Positions 7,835 to 18,748 of a stretch of DNA of 39,627 bases are shown piece after piece. Source of the stretch: Acidimicrobiia bacterium (lineage in GTDB: Bacteria > Actinomycetota > Acidimicrobiia > Spongiisociales > UBA11373); contig JBBDWO010000006.1 of the NCBI GenBank assembly GCA_040902765.1, forward strand, positions 1 to 39,627, in the 5' to 3' direction. The notes under the pieces were generated by a model that did not search any database, was not told the DNA's origin, and saw only the letters and a list, made by a program, of their open reading frames with translations. The position numbers were made by a program, and so were the translations under genes. How positions within the stretch are numbered: the first letter of the stretch is position 1; each line of letters starts with the position of its first letter.

Positions 7835-9171
7835 TCGGCCGGGGGGAGGTCACCGAACTCCTCCAGGCCCTCATCCGCAACGCGTGCGTGAACGACGGAA
7901 CCGTCGCTTCCGGGCAGGAGCGCCGATCGGTCGAAACCCTCGCCGCCTACCTCGGCGAGCGCGGCACCGAGTTCGAGCCGCATCCGGGACGGGCCAGCGC
8001 GCTCTACCGAGTACCCGGCGCCCGAGAAGACGCCCCTTCACTCATGCTGATGGGTCACCTGGACGTGGTACCGGTGACCCGGGACGCCTGGACCCGTGAC
8101 CCTTTCGCCGCCGAGGTCCACGACGGGTTCGTGTGGGGTCGCGGCGCGGTGGACATGCTCAATCAGACCGCGGCGATGGCGGCCGTCTTCCAGCGCTACC
8201 TGACCGGCGAGCTTCCACCGCTCCCCGGAGACCTGCTGTTCCTGGCCGTCGCCGACGAGGAGGCAGGCGGGGTGCACGGCGCCCGCTGGCTGGTCGACCA
8301 GCACTGGGACTCGGTGGCCTGTGACTACCAGCTCACCGAGATCGGAACACCCCACCTGCCGCTCTCCAGCCGGGAGGGACTCCCGATCACGGTCGCCGAG
8401 AAGGGGCCACAGTGGAGACGGGTGAGGAGCCGTGGCGTACCCGGGCACGGGAGTCAGCCCTACCGATCGGAGAACGCCCTGCTGCCACTTGCAGCCGCCA
8501 TCGCCAGCCTGCGCGATCGCCGACCATCAGCCTGGATGAGCGCCGAGTGGGTCCGGTTCGTCGAGGCGTGGGCTCCGGAGGGCGAGCTCGCCGACGAACT
8601 CATCGACCCGGAGCGCATCGAGGGTGCCATCGCCCGGCTTGCCGAGACCGATCTCGGACTCGCCCGGTGGGTGGAGGCGTGCACCCACCTCACCCTCAGC
8701 CCGAACACACTCCATGCCGGGGTCAAGACGAACGTGATCCCCGACGAAGGCGTCGCCGAGATCGACATACGGGTCCTCCCCGGGCAGGACCGGCAACACG
8801 TGGACGACTATCTGGGAAAGGCCTTCTCCGATGCTGACGCCGACGTCGACCTGGAGATGGTGGAGGCGAGCGACGCCTCGGGATCTGCGCCCGAAGGCCC
8901 CCTGTGGGATGCGGTGGCTGCCGCCATCGCCGATGTGGCACCCGGCACCCACCCCGTTCCGGCCATGATTCCTGTCGGGACCGACGCCCGCTTCTTCCGG
9001 CGCCGCGGGACGGTGGCGTACGGGGTCGGTCTCTTCGACACCCGGGTCACCTTCGGCGACTTCCTGAAGATGTTCCACGGCCACGATGAACGCGTGAGCA
9101 TCGAGTCGGTGGGCCGCACGACCGACCTCACCGCCCGGACGGTTCACGAGTTCGGGCAGCTGACCGGCTAG
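7831..9171 (+). CDS. M20/M25/M40 family metallopeptidase
   Basis: A 446-residue zinc hydrolase of the carboxypeptidase/desuccinylase group. Metal and catalytic residues are visible: H76 and D78 in GHLDVVP, D108 in RGAVDM, and the glutamate pair E143-E144 in ADEEAGG. A later segment, HAGVKTNVIPDEG, is the typical start of the dimerisation domain. It starts at GTG overlapping the acetyltransferase stop. It could be an exopeptidase or act on N-acylated amino acids; pairing with an acetyltransferase would suit deacylation, but the substrate cannot be read from sequence. Its TAG stop overlaps that of the facing DUF1015 gene within CTAG. Confidence 0.88.
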   Translation: MIGRGEVTELLQALIRNACVNDGTVASGQERRSVETLAAYLGERGTEFEPHPGRASALYRVPGAREDAPSLMLMGHLDVVPVTRDAWTRDPFAAEVHDGFVWGRGAVDMLNQTAAMAAVFQRYLTGELPPLPGDLLFLAVADEEAGGVHGARWLVDQHWDSVACDYQLTEIGTPHLPLSSREGLPITVAEKGPQWRRVRSRGVPGHGSQPYRSENALLPLAAAIASLRDRRPSAWMSAEWVRFVEAWAPEGELADELIDPERIEGAIARLAETDLGLARWVEACTHLTLSPNTLHAGVKTNVIPDEGVAEIDIRVLPGQDRQHVDDYLGKAFSDADADVDLEMVEASDASGSAPEGPLWDAVAAAIADVAPGTHPVPAMIPVGTDARFFRRRGTVAYGVGLFDTRVTFGDFLKMFHGHDERVSIESVGRTTDLTARTVHEFGQLTG

Positions 9172-10166
9172 TCGGCGACCCGCAGCACCAGGCCGCGCAC
9201 CGGCTTCGGATCGAATCTCGTCCCCTTGGGAGGGAACGGAACTCCGGCGTCGGCGGCAGCCAGGACGGTATCCATGGGAACGGGGGACAGGAGCAACGCG
9301 GCGTCGCCAGGACCCAGGTATCGCACCGCCGAAGCAGTGGAGGCCACGTAGGTCGCGTCGGCTTCCGTCACCCCGACGACCGGATACAGAGCAGCCGCGG
9401 CGAGCGCGGCTCCCGAGCCCTCGAGAGCGGACGGCACCCTGGCGTGCCCGTCGGGTGTCGGCCGCAACCGCCACCGGGCACCGTCTCCGCCCACCCAGAC
9501 GATCGAACCCGCAATCGGTCCCCTGCTCTGGGTCGGGGTCACCTCGAAAGCGCCGCCGATCCTGGTCGGCAGCGGCCCCACATTGGTGAAGACGCGGTGG
9601 AAGGTCCCGACGCGCAGCCCGCGCCCTCCGTCGCCGACGACCATGGCGAGGATGCGGGCGGTGTCGCCCCGAACCGACCGAACGGCTCGCGCCCGGTGAT
9701 GTCCGTCGGCGATGACCATCGGCGTCGTGCCCTCGAAGCCCTCTGGCAGATCAACAGGGCGGACGCGGTGTATCCAGGTGCCGACCTCGGCGGCGGCGCC
9801 CGCACCGAACCCGCCTCGCAGCACGGGCATCGGAAGACGGGTGACCAGCAGGATGGGGCGGATTTCGACCGGAGGCGGCGGGTCGAGCAGCGTGTCCCGT
9901 GTTTCCTCATGGGGGAGCAGACGATCGATGTCCACCTCGCCGACGAGCCCCCGCACGACGGTGACTCCGCCTCGTTCCATCGTGTAGGAGAAGTACCGCG
10001 GGCCGCGGGTGCGCCTCAGCGTGCCTGCGGCGATGGCGAGATCGAGGACCAGGGCCGACTGGTACCGTCGGGCGTCCTCACGGATGCGGCGGGCGCGGGT
10101 GGCGAGCGCGGTGCTTCGCTCGGGAACGGACTGCCTGGGCAGATAGCCGCGGAAGGGAAACAGCAT
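9168..10166 (-). CDS. DUF1015 (SerK-like) family protein
   Basis: A 332-residue protein with the family hallmark ADGHHRAR at 153-160, an N-terminal FRGYLPRQ and a C-terminal PPKGTRFDPKP. DUF1015 includes archaeal SerK, an ADP-dependent free-serine kinase with a ParB-like fold; whether this protein is a kinase is not shown. It is shorter than the roughly 400 residues common in the family. It lies tail-to-tail with the M20 peptidase, sharing CTAG between the two stops, and head-to-head with the HAD phosphatase, sharing base 10166 between the two starts. A kinase/phosphatase pairing with that neighbour is tempting but unproven. Confidence 0.82.
   Translation of the reverse strand: MLFPFRGYLPRQSVPERSTALATRARRIREDARRYQSALVLDLAIAAGTLRRTRGPRYFSYTMERGGVTVVRGLVGEVDIDRLLPHEETRDTLLDPPPPVEIRPILLVTRLPMPVLRGGFGAGAAAEVGTWIHRVRPVDLPEGFEGTTPMVIADGHHRARAVRSVRGDTARILAMVVGDGGRGLRVGTFHRVFTNVGPLPTRIGGAFEVTPTQSRGPIAGSIVWVGGDGARWRLRPTPDGHARVPSALEGSGAALAAAALYPVVGVTEADATYVASTASAVRYLGPGDAALLLSPVPMDTVLAAADAGVPFPPKGTRFDPKPVRGLVLRVAD
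10151..10157 (+). promoter_or_regulatory. Ribosome binding site deciding the HAD gene start
   Basis: GGAAGGG sits 8 bases before TTG 10166. It favours this rare start over GTG 10208, which would begin only three residues before the catalytic DxD and has no such site. It lies inside the first codons of the opposite-strand DUF1015 gene. Confidence 0.6.
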
Positions 10167-10975
10167 TGGCCCTCAGAGTTCTAGCCGGGGTTATCGGTCC
10201 CGGCAATGTGGTCCTCGACCTCGACGGCACCCTCTACCGGGGATCCGACCCGATCCCGGGAGCTGCCGAGGCGGTTCGAGCGGTCGAGAATGCCGGCTGG
10301 CGCGTCGTGATCGCCACCAACAATGCGACACGGCATCGACGCGAGGTGTCCGAGCACGTGCGCCGGGTGGCTGGCCTGGAGGTGGCTCCGGAACGAGTGG
10401 TGACCTCTGGTGACGCCGCGGTGCGCGCCCTCACCGCCGACGACGTCCCGGCCTTCGTCGTCGGCCAGTCTGGGCTTCGCCTGACCCTCGAAGAGGCCGG
10501 CATCGCACTCACCGAGGTGCCTGACCAAGCGCGATCGGTCGTCATCGGCCTCGACCGGACCTTCGACTACGACCGGCTCGCCGCCGCCAGTCGGGCTGTG
10601 TTCGGGGGCGCCAGGATCGTGGCGACGAACGGCGATACCACGTTCCCTGGGACATCCGGCCCCGAGCCGGGTACCGGAGCCCTGGTGGCGGCGGTCGCCG
10701 CGGTGACGGCCGCCACACCCACGGTGGTTGGGAAGCCGAGCGAGCCGATGCGGGAGGCCGTTGCCTCTGTGCTCGGCCCCGGGCCGACGGTGGTGATCGG
10801 AGATCGCCTCGACACCGACATCGCCTTCGGAGCAGCTGCCGGATGGCCAACGATCCTGGTGCTCACCGGCGTGACCGAGGAGTCGTCGATCGCCGCTGCA
10901 TCGCCGAGGCCGGATCTGGTCATGGCCTCCCTGGCCGATCTACCGACCGCTCTGGGGTTGGACCCTCAGGCGTAG
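10166..10975 (+). CDS. HAD-IIA family hydrolase (NagD/PGP-like phosphatase)
   Basis: A 269-residue HAD phosphatase with catalytic D18 and D20 in DLDGT, motif II in ATNNATR, a GKPSEPM lysine motif, and motif III in GDRLDTDI. The type IIA cap lies between motifs II and III. The start is TTG 10166, chosen for the GGAAGGG ribosome binding site. In M. tuberculosis a HAD phosphatase (Rv1692) precedes a small protein and tlyA; here the same order is kept but a minus-strand rhomboid gene and a nested palindrome intervene. Probably a housekeeping metabolite phosphatase; substrate unknown. Confidence 0.88.
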   Translation: MALRVLAGVIGPGNVVLDLDGTLYRGSDPIPGAAEAVRAVENAGWRVVIATNNATRHRREVSEHVRRVAGLEVAPERVVTSGDAAVRALTADDVPAFVVGQSGLRLTLEEAGIALTEVPDQARSVVIGLDRTFDYDRLAAASRAVFGGARIVATNGDTTFPGTSGPEPGTGALVAAVAAVTAATPTVVGKPSEPMREAVASVLGPGPTVVIGDRLDTDIAFGAAAGWPTILVLTGVTEESSIAAASPRPDLVMASLADLPTALGLDPQA

Positions 10976-11066
10976 GGGGTGCGCGAATAGATCGCTGGCT
11001 TCATCAGGCATCGGCTTGTGGCAAGCCGATGCCTGATCCCGGCGCGAGCCTATTCGCGCACCCCCT
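10974..11066 (-). repeat. 93-bp nested palindrome, copy 2
   Basis: Outer arms 10974-10990 and 11050-11066 (17 bp, perfect) enclose inner arms 11003-11018 and 11022-11037 (16 bp, perfect) around loop TGG; the spacers are 12 bases each. Read on the minus strand the loop becomes CCA and the core is GCTTG-CCA-CAAGC as in copy 1, and bases 11055 to 11032 match 2474-2497 at 21 of 24 positions. Inner-stem changes between the copies are compensated on both arms. It fills the whole gap between the converging HAD and rhomboid genes and touches both stop codons. Confidence 0.92.
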
Positions 11067-11839
11067 CAGTCGTATCGGCGGCCGGCTCCTTCCAGCGTGC
11101 GCGCCAGGAGGGCCTCCCGGAAGGGCAGGGCGATGATGGCGCCGGCGAGGAACCCGGCCACATGGGCTTCCCAGGCGATCGACGACTCCTCGCCGGCCAT
11201 GAGGAACTGGCTGAGGAACCAGATGCCCAGGAACCAGATCGCCCGGATGGCGACAACCCGGAAGAAGATGAGGGTCAGGACCCGGTGCGTCGGGAACAGC
11301 ACCACGTACGCGCCCATCACCCCGGCGATGGAACCAGATGCTCCCACGAGCGGGATGGTGAGGGAGGGGTTGAGGGCGACGAAACCGATCGTGGCGGCGA
11401 TCCCGGTGGCGACAAAGAACATGAGGTAGCCGACATGGCCGAATGCCTCCTCGACATTGTTGCCGAAGATCCACAGGCTCCACATGTTGAAGAGCAGGTG
11501 GACGATGCTGCCGTGCAGGAAGATCGAGTTGAGGACCGACTGCCAGATGCTCTTGTCCGGGAACACCGTGGCGCTGCTGGGATCGTCGCGGCAGATGCCG
11601 GTTCGGATCTCGTCGACATCGAGGGGGGCGCCGGTGGTGATCTCACAGGCGATGGCGGCGTGGCGGTAGACGAATCGATTGCTGTCGTCGACGTCCTGGG
11701 GCTGCACCAGGAAGAAGATCGCGGTGCACAGCACGATCAGCCCCCAGGTGATGAGTGGACGAATCGCCGTCGGGTTGATGTCGCGAATCGGGAGCAATGG
11801 CCGCTTCCTGTCGCTCGCTCGGGGGATAATGGACGCCAT
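11066..11839 (-). CDS. Rhomboid family intramembrane serine protease
   Basis: A 257-residue membrane protease. Catalytic S168 lies in GASGS and H226 in EAHVAGFLAGA; H114 and N118 in HLLFN match the HxxxN of the oxyanion region. Hydrophobic segments fit six transmembrane helices with a long periplasmic loop (about residues 48-100) after the first. I place the start at ATG 11839; upstream codons overlap the facing tlyA region. Its A-of-TGA stop is the first base of the nested palindrome. It faces away from a small acidic-protein gene, with the two start codons interlocked in CCATGG. Substrates are unknown. Confidence 0.9.
   Translation of the reverse strand: MASIIPRASDRKRPLLPIRDINPTAIRPLITWGLIVLCTAIFFLVQPQDVDDSNRFVYRHAAIACEITTGAPLDVDEIRTGICRDDPSSATVFPDKSIWQSVLNSIFLHGSIVHLLFNMWSLWIFGNNVEEAFGHVGYLMFFVATGIAATIGFVALNPSLTIPLVGASGSIAGVMGAYVVLFPTHRVLTLIFFRVVAIRAIWFLGIWFLSQFLMAGEESSIAWEAHVAGFLAGAIIALPFREALLARTLEGAGRRYD
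11825..11830 (+). promoter_or_regulatory. Candidate -10 box upstream of the small acidic gene and tlyA
   Basis: GATAAT ends 7 bases before ATG 11838, which would make that start codon leaderless. It lies inside the first codons of the minus-strand rhomboid gene. The earlier in-frame ATG 11829 overlaps the box, which argues against it. Confidence 0.5.
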
Positions 11840-11987
11840 GGATGATACGCACCTGGACCCGTTGGTCTCGGAACTCGAATCCGTAGACCCCGCCGACGCC
11901 CCCGAGATCGCCGATGCCGCCGTGGCCGAGCTCGCCGAGCAGCTCGATGCCCTCACCCGGGAGGCGGATCCTGCGCCGGAGGCTTGA
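11838..11987 (+). CDS. Small acidic protein upstream of tlyA
   Basis: A 49-residue peptide, very rich in Asp, Glu and Ala (ADAAVAELAEQLDAL near the middle), probably one or two helices. ATG 11838 is chosen for the -10 box 7 bases upstream; ATG 11829 would add three residues. It overlaps the start of tlyA by 41 bases in another frame. A small hypothetical (Rv1693) holds the same position in M. tuberculosis, between the HAD phosphatase and tlyA, so position supports it being real; I cannot confirm homology by eye. Confidence 0.6.
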   Translation: MDDTHLDPLVSELESVDPADAPEIADAAVAELAEQLDALTREADPAPEA

Positions 11988-12747
11988 CACCGAACTCGTC
12001 GAGCGCGGACTGGCCACCAGTCGGGCAGCCGCCCACGATGTGATCTCTCGGGGGCTGGTCGCCGTCGAGGGCGTCCCCACGCCGAAGCCAGCCACGATGG
12101 TGTCCTCGAACCAGAGTGTCGCCGTGGTGACCGGCGACCATCGCTGGGCGAGCCGCGGCGGGGAGAAGCTCGACGCCGCGCTGCGCGCGTGTGGCCTCGA
12201 CATCGCCGGGCGGCGGTGCCTCGACGTGGGGGCATCCACCGGCGGGTTCACCGACGTGCTCCTGGAGAGGGGTGCCCAGAGCGTCGTTGCCCTCGATGTC
12301 GGATACGGGCAGCTGGCGTGGAACCTGCGCCGCGACCCCAGGGTGCGGGTGGTGGAGAGAACCAATTTCCGCTACGTGGATCCGGCCGCCATTGGAGCTC
12401 CTTTCGACGTCATCGTGGTCGACGTCTCCTTCATCGGGATCAGCGCCATCGCCCGCAAGCTCCACGACTGCGGCTCCGCCGGTACCGACCTGGTCGTGCT
12501 CGTCAAGCCTCAGTTCGAAGTGGGGAAGGAACGAGTGCAGCGCGGCGGCCTGGTCACCGATCCGGCGGCGCACCGGGATGCGATCTCCGGGGTCGCCGGC
12601 GCACTCACCGATCACGGCTGGGCACCCCGATCCCTGATCGCGTCCCCGATCACGGGCGCCAAGGGCAACCGTGAGTTCTTCCTTCACGCCGTCCTAAGAG
12701 GGTCGACCGCCCTGACCGCCGCCGAGATCGACCGAGCCGTCGCATGA
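11947..12747 (+). CDS. tlyA: TlyA family rRNA 2'-O-methyltransferase / hemolysin-like
   Basis: A 266-residue protein with an N-terminal S4 RNA-binding domain (about residues 10-65) and an FtsJ-like methyltransferase. Motif I is LDVGASTGGF at 92-101. The K-D-K-E set of the 2'-O-methyltransferases is visible as K74 (GGEKLD), D117 (ALDVGYG), K in VLVKPQF and E in GNREFF. In mycobacteria TlyA methylates 16S and 23S rRNA and is needed for capreomycin sensitivity. The start is ATG 11947, the only standard codon ahead of the S4 domain. The nadK start overlaps the stop as ATGA. Confidence 0.9.
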   Translation: MPSPGRRILRRRLDTELVERGLATSRAAAHDVISRGLVAVEGVPTPKPATMVSSNQSVAVVTGDHRWASRGGEKLDAALRACGLDIAGRRCLDVGASTGGFTDVLLERGAQSVVALDVGYGQLAWNLRRDPRVRVVERTNFRYVDPAAIGAPFDVIVVDVSFIGISAIARKLHDCGSAGTDLVVLVKPQFEVGKERVQRGGLVTDPAAHRDAISGVAGALTDHGWAPRSLIASPITGAKGNREFFLHAVLRGSTALTAAEIDRAVA

Positions 12748-13533
12748 GGTTCGCCGTCGTCGTGCATCCGACCCGCCAGATCGCCCTCGATGCCGTCGCC
12801 GCTCTTTCCGATCATGCCGCCGCCCATGGCATCGAGGTGATCGAGGATCCCGATGCGGCCGCCATGGGAGGCGTCGACATCCTGATCGCCATCGGTGGAG
12901 ACGGCACGATGCTCGAAGCCGCCCGCCGCGCCCGCCCGAACGGCACACCCATCATCGGGGTCAACGCCGGCACCCTCGGGTTCCTCACCGAGGTGGCGCC
13001 GTCGGCCGTCGCCGAACTCGTCGATCGGCTCGCTGCGGACGACTACACGGTCGTGGAGCACATGACCCTGCGGGGCGTCCTCCCCGGTGGCGACACGATC
13101 GACGCACTCAACGACATCGTGACCGAGAAGGCGGTGAGCGAGCGGGTCGTGGACCTGTCGCTCAGGGTAGGGGGTGCCGCCGTGGCCGACTACCGGGCCG
13201 ACGGCATCATCATCAGCAGTCCCACCGGATCGTCGGCGTACTCCTTCTCTGCCGGAGGTCCGCTGGTCGACCCATCGCTCGACGCGATGGTGGTGACGCC
13301 GGTCGCGGCCCACGATCTGTTCGCCCGACCCCTGGTCCTCGCCCCCGACGGGCTGCTCGAGGTGACCGTCACCGGTGATCGAGAGGCGATCGTCCATGCC
13401 GACGGCCAGCCGCACGGGCCGGTCCGCCCCGGGGAGACGGTCGCCGTGTCCAGGGGTCCGTTCCGGGATCGCATCATCCGCTTTGGGACCGGGGGCTTTG
13501 CCGGTACCGTCAGGGGAGCAGTCGGGAGACGCA

Positions 13534-13544
<11 letters not shown>
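12744..13544 (+). CDS. nadK: NAD kinase
   Basis: A 266-residue ATP-NAD kinase that makes NADP. It has the GGDGT motif at 51-55 with catalytic D53, the NAGTLGFL stretch at 74-81, and DGIIISSPTGSSAYS followed by AGGP in the C-terminal beta domain, all diagnostic. It starts at ATG overlapping the tlyA stop and overlaps recN by 11 bases; tlyA-nadK-recN is the common actinobacterial operon. Confidence 0.95.
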
Positions 13545-16831
<3,287 letters not shown>

Positions 16832-16844
16832 CGGCGGTGGGCCC

Positions 16845-17714
16845 ATGGAAGACGACATCGAGGATTTCCTGGCATCACTGACCTCGGACCGCGGGCTCTC
16901 GCCCCGCACGGTCGCCGCCTATCGGATCGACCTGCGTCACTACACCGAACACCTCGACGGCGATGTCGCCTCTGAGTCCGCAGTGGCCTCTTTCATGCAG
17001 GCCCTCCAGCGCCGGGGCCTGGCCGCCTCGACCATCGGACGGCGCATGGCTGCGGTGCGCCAGTTCCACCGCTTCCTCGTGGCCGAAGGGCGGGCCGAGG
17101 CCGATCCGACGACGGCGATCGAGACACCGCGCCGCCCCCGCACCCTCCCGAAGGCTCTCACCGTCGACGAGACCTTCCGGCTCCTCGACGCCCCCGATCC
17201 GGCGACCGTCGCCGGGCGGCGGGACCGGGCGGTGCTCGAATTCATGTACTCCACCGGTTGCCGGGTGAGTGAAGCCGTCGATCTCGACGAGCTCGACCTC
17301 GACCTGGAAGGGGCCACCGTCGTACTCACCGGCAAGGGGGACCGTCAGCGTATGGTTCCGTTGGGGCGCATGGCAGGCGATGCCATCCGATCCTGGCTGC
17401 CCGACCGGGCCAAGCTGCGGAGCCCCGGGTCGGGAGCGGCACTGTTTCTCAGCCTCAAGGGGCGCAGACTAACCCGTCAGACGATCTGGGGGATGGTTCG
17501 CCGCCATGCGGTGCAGGCCGGTATCCCTCAGGCGAAAGTGTCACCGCACGTCCTGCGACACAGCGCGGCAACCCATATGGTGGAGGGGGGAGCCGACCTG
17601 CGTACCGTCCAGGAGCTGCTCGGTCACGCTAGCATCAGCACCACTCAGATCTACACGCGGGTGTCGCCGCGGCACCTCCTTGAGGTGTACGCCACGACCC
17701 ATCCCCGCAGTTGA
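16845..17714 (+). CDS. xerD: Tyrosine recombinase XerD-like
   Basis: A 289-residue site-specific recombinase. An N-terminal SAM-like core-binding domain (about residues 1-95) precedes the catalytic domain with R140 (GCRVSEA), H235 and R238 (HVLRHS), H261 (LGHAS) and nucleophile Y270 (IYTRV). Its position after pyrG matches the chromosomal XerD of actinobacteria, so it most likely resolves chromosome dimers at dif with XerC, rather than being a mobile-element integrase. The start is ATG 16845, 13 bases after pyrG ends; the longer open frame is a pyrG shadow. Confidence 0.92.
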   Translation: MEDDIEDFLASLTSDRGLSPRTVAAYRIDLRHYTEHLDGDVASESAVASFMQALQRRGLAASTIGRRMAAVRQFHRFLVAEGRAEADPTTAIETPRRPRTLPKALTVDETFRLLDAPDPATVAGRRDRAVLEFMYSTGCRVSEAVDLDELDLDLEGATVVLTGKGDRQRMVPLGRMAGDAIRSWLPDRAKLRSPGSGAALFLSLKGRRLTRQTIWGMVRRHAVQAGIPQAKVSPHVLRHSAATHMVEGGADLRTVQELLGHASISTTQIYTRVSPRHLLEVYATTHPRS

Positions 17715-17729
17715 GAGGACCCACGCATC

Positions 17730-18077
17730 ATGGCTGCAATCGACGCCATCGCCGACCGACTTCGTGCCGAACGCGACCATCTCGTGCACCAGCTCAGCGA
17801 GCTCGGCGCCAACGAGGATGGCGACCTGAGTCGCGATGTCGAGTTCGAGGAAGGCTTCGCCGATGCCGCGGCTGCGACCGCCGAGCGGACCGAGGTGATC
17901 GGCATCGTCGAGTCGATCAAGCGAATGCTCGACGAGGTAGACGCCGCCCTGGTGAGGGTGGATGAGGGCACCTACGGGACCTGCGCCCGCTGCGGCAAGG
18001 ACATCCCGGAGGCCCGACTCGAGTTCCGTCCCGAGTCGATCTACTGCGTGGACTGTAAGGAGGCGGGCGCCTCCTGA
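17730..18077 (+). CDS. DksA/TraR-type zinc-finger protein
   Basis: A 115-residue protein with an N-terminal helical hairpin (about residues 1-78) and a C-terminal four-cysteine zinc finger: C85 and C88 (CARC), C106 and C109 (CVDC). This is the DksA/TraR/RNA-polymerase secondary-channel layout, but actinobacterial members of this size often lack the acidic DxxDxA tip of true DksA, and here the hairpin tip reads GANEDGDLSRD, so effects on polymerase are uncertain. GAGAGGA upstream of ATG 17730 is a fair ribosome binding site. Confidence 0.85.
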   Translation: MAAIDAIADRLRAERDHLVHQLSELGANEDGDLSRDVEFEEGFADAAAATAERTEVIGIVESIKRMLDEVDAALVRVDEGTYGTCARCGKDIPEARLEFRPESIYCVDCKEAGAS

Positions 18078-18106
18078 CGGGGGACCGACCCGCCGGAGGG
18101 CTTTAG

Positions 18107-18748
18107 ATGCTCCACGAGAACGCCGTGATCGACGTGGTGCTGTTCATCGCCGCTCTCCTGCCGTCCATCATCCTCCACGAGGTCGCCCACGGGGCGGTTG
18201 CCCTGCGGCTCGGTGACACCACCGCGAAGGACGCCGGCAGACTGACCCTCAATCCGATCCCGCACATCGATCCCTTCGGATCGATCATCCTGCCGTTCGC
18301 CCTGGCGATGGCGCGGATGAACGTGTTCGGGTGGGCCAAGCCCGTGCCGGTGAATCCCTCGCGCTTCCAACGCCCCATCGAGGGCATGGCGATCACGTCG
18401 CTCGCCGGCCCGGCGACAAATCTCCTGCTCGCACTCGCCGTGGGGCGGCTCGGGCCGTTCCAGGACGTCGGTGGCGTCATCTACCTCACCTCGGATGCTC
18501 TCTGGGCGCGGCTGCTCCTCGGGCTGCTGATCGTCAACGCCGCGCTGGCCGTGTTCAACATGCTCCCCATCCCGCCCCTCGACGGGAGCAAGCTGCTTCC
18601 GTTGCTCCTGCCACCACGCGCCCAGGAGGTCTTCTACCGGGTGAGCCAGTACGGCTTCATCATCCTGTTCGCCCTCGTCTTCGTATTTCGCGACGCGCTG
18701 GCGTTTCTCGGCTCCTGGATCCGAGCGATCATCCGATTCGTCGTATGA
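18107..18748 (+). CDS. Site-2 protease family (M50) membrane metalloprotease
   Basis: A 213-residue compact intramembrane zinc protease. The metal site is H24-E25-V26-A27-H28 in the first membrane helix, and the third ligand is D159 in NMLPIPPLDG. There is no PDZ domain, so it belongs to the small group of M50 proteins like Bacillus SpoIVFB relatives. GGAGGG lies 6 bases before ATG 18107. The following HD gene starts within its stop. Substrates unknown. Confidence 0.92.
   Translation: MLHENAVIDVVLFIAALLPSIILHEVAHGAVALRLGDTTAKDAGRLTLNPIPHIDPFGSIILPFALAMARMNVFGWAKPVPVNPSRFQRPIEGMAITSLAGPATNLLLALAVGRLGPFQDVGGVIYLTSDALWARLLLGLLIVNAALAVFNMLPIPPLDGSKLLPLLLPPRAQEVFYRVSQYGFIILFALVFVFRDALAFLGSWIRAIIRFVV

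Noticed and set aside
16845-17714. XerD-like recombinase as evidence for an integrated mobile element
   Set aside because: Its place after pyrG is the conserved chromosomal one and there are no phage or att sites; tRNA-Pro is 10 kb away with no flanking duplicate.
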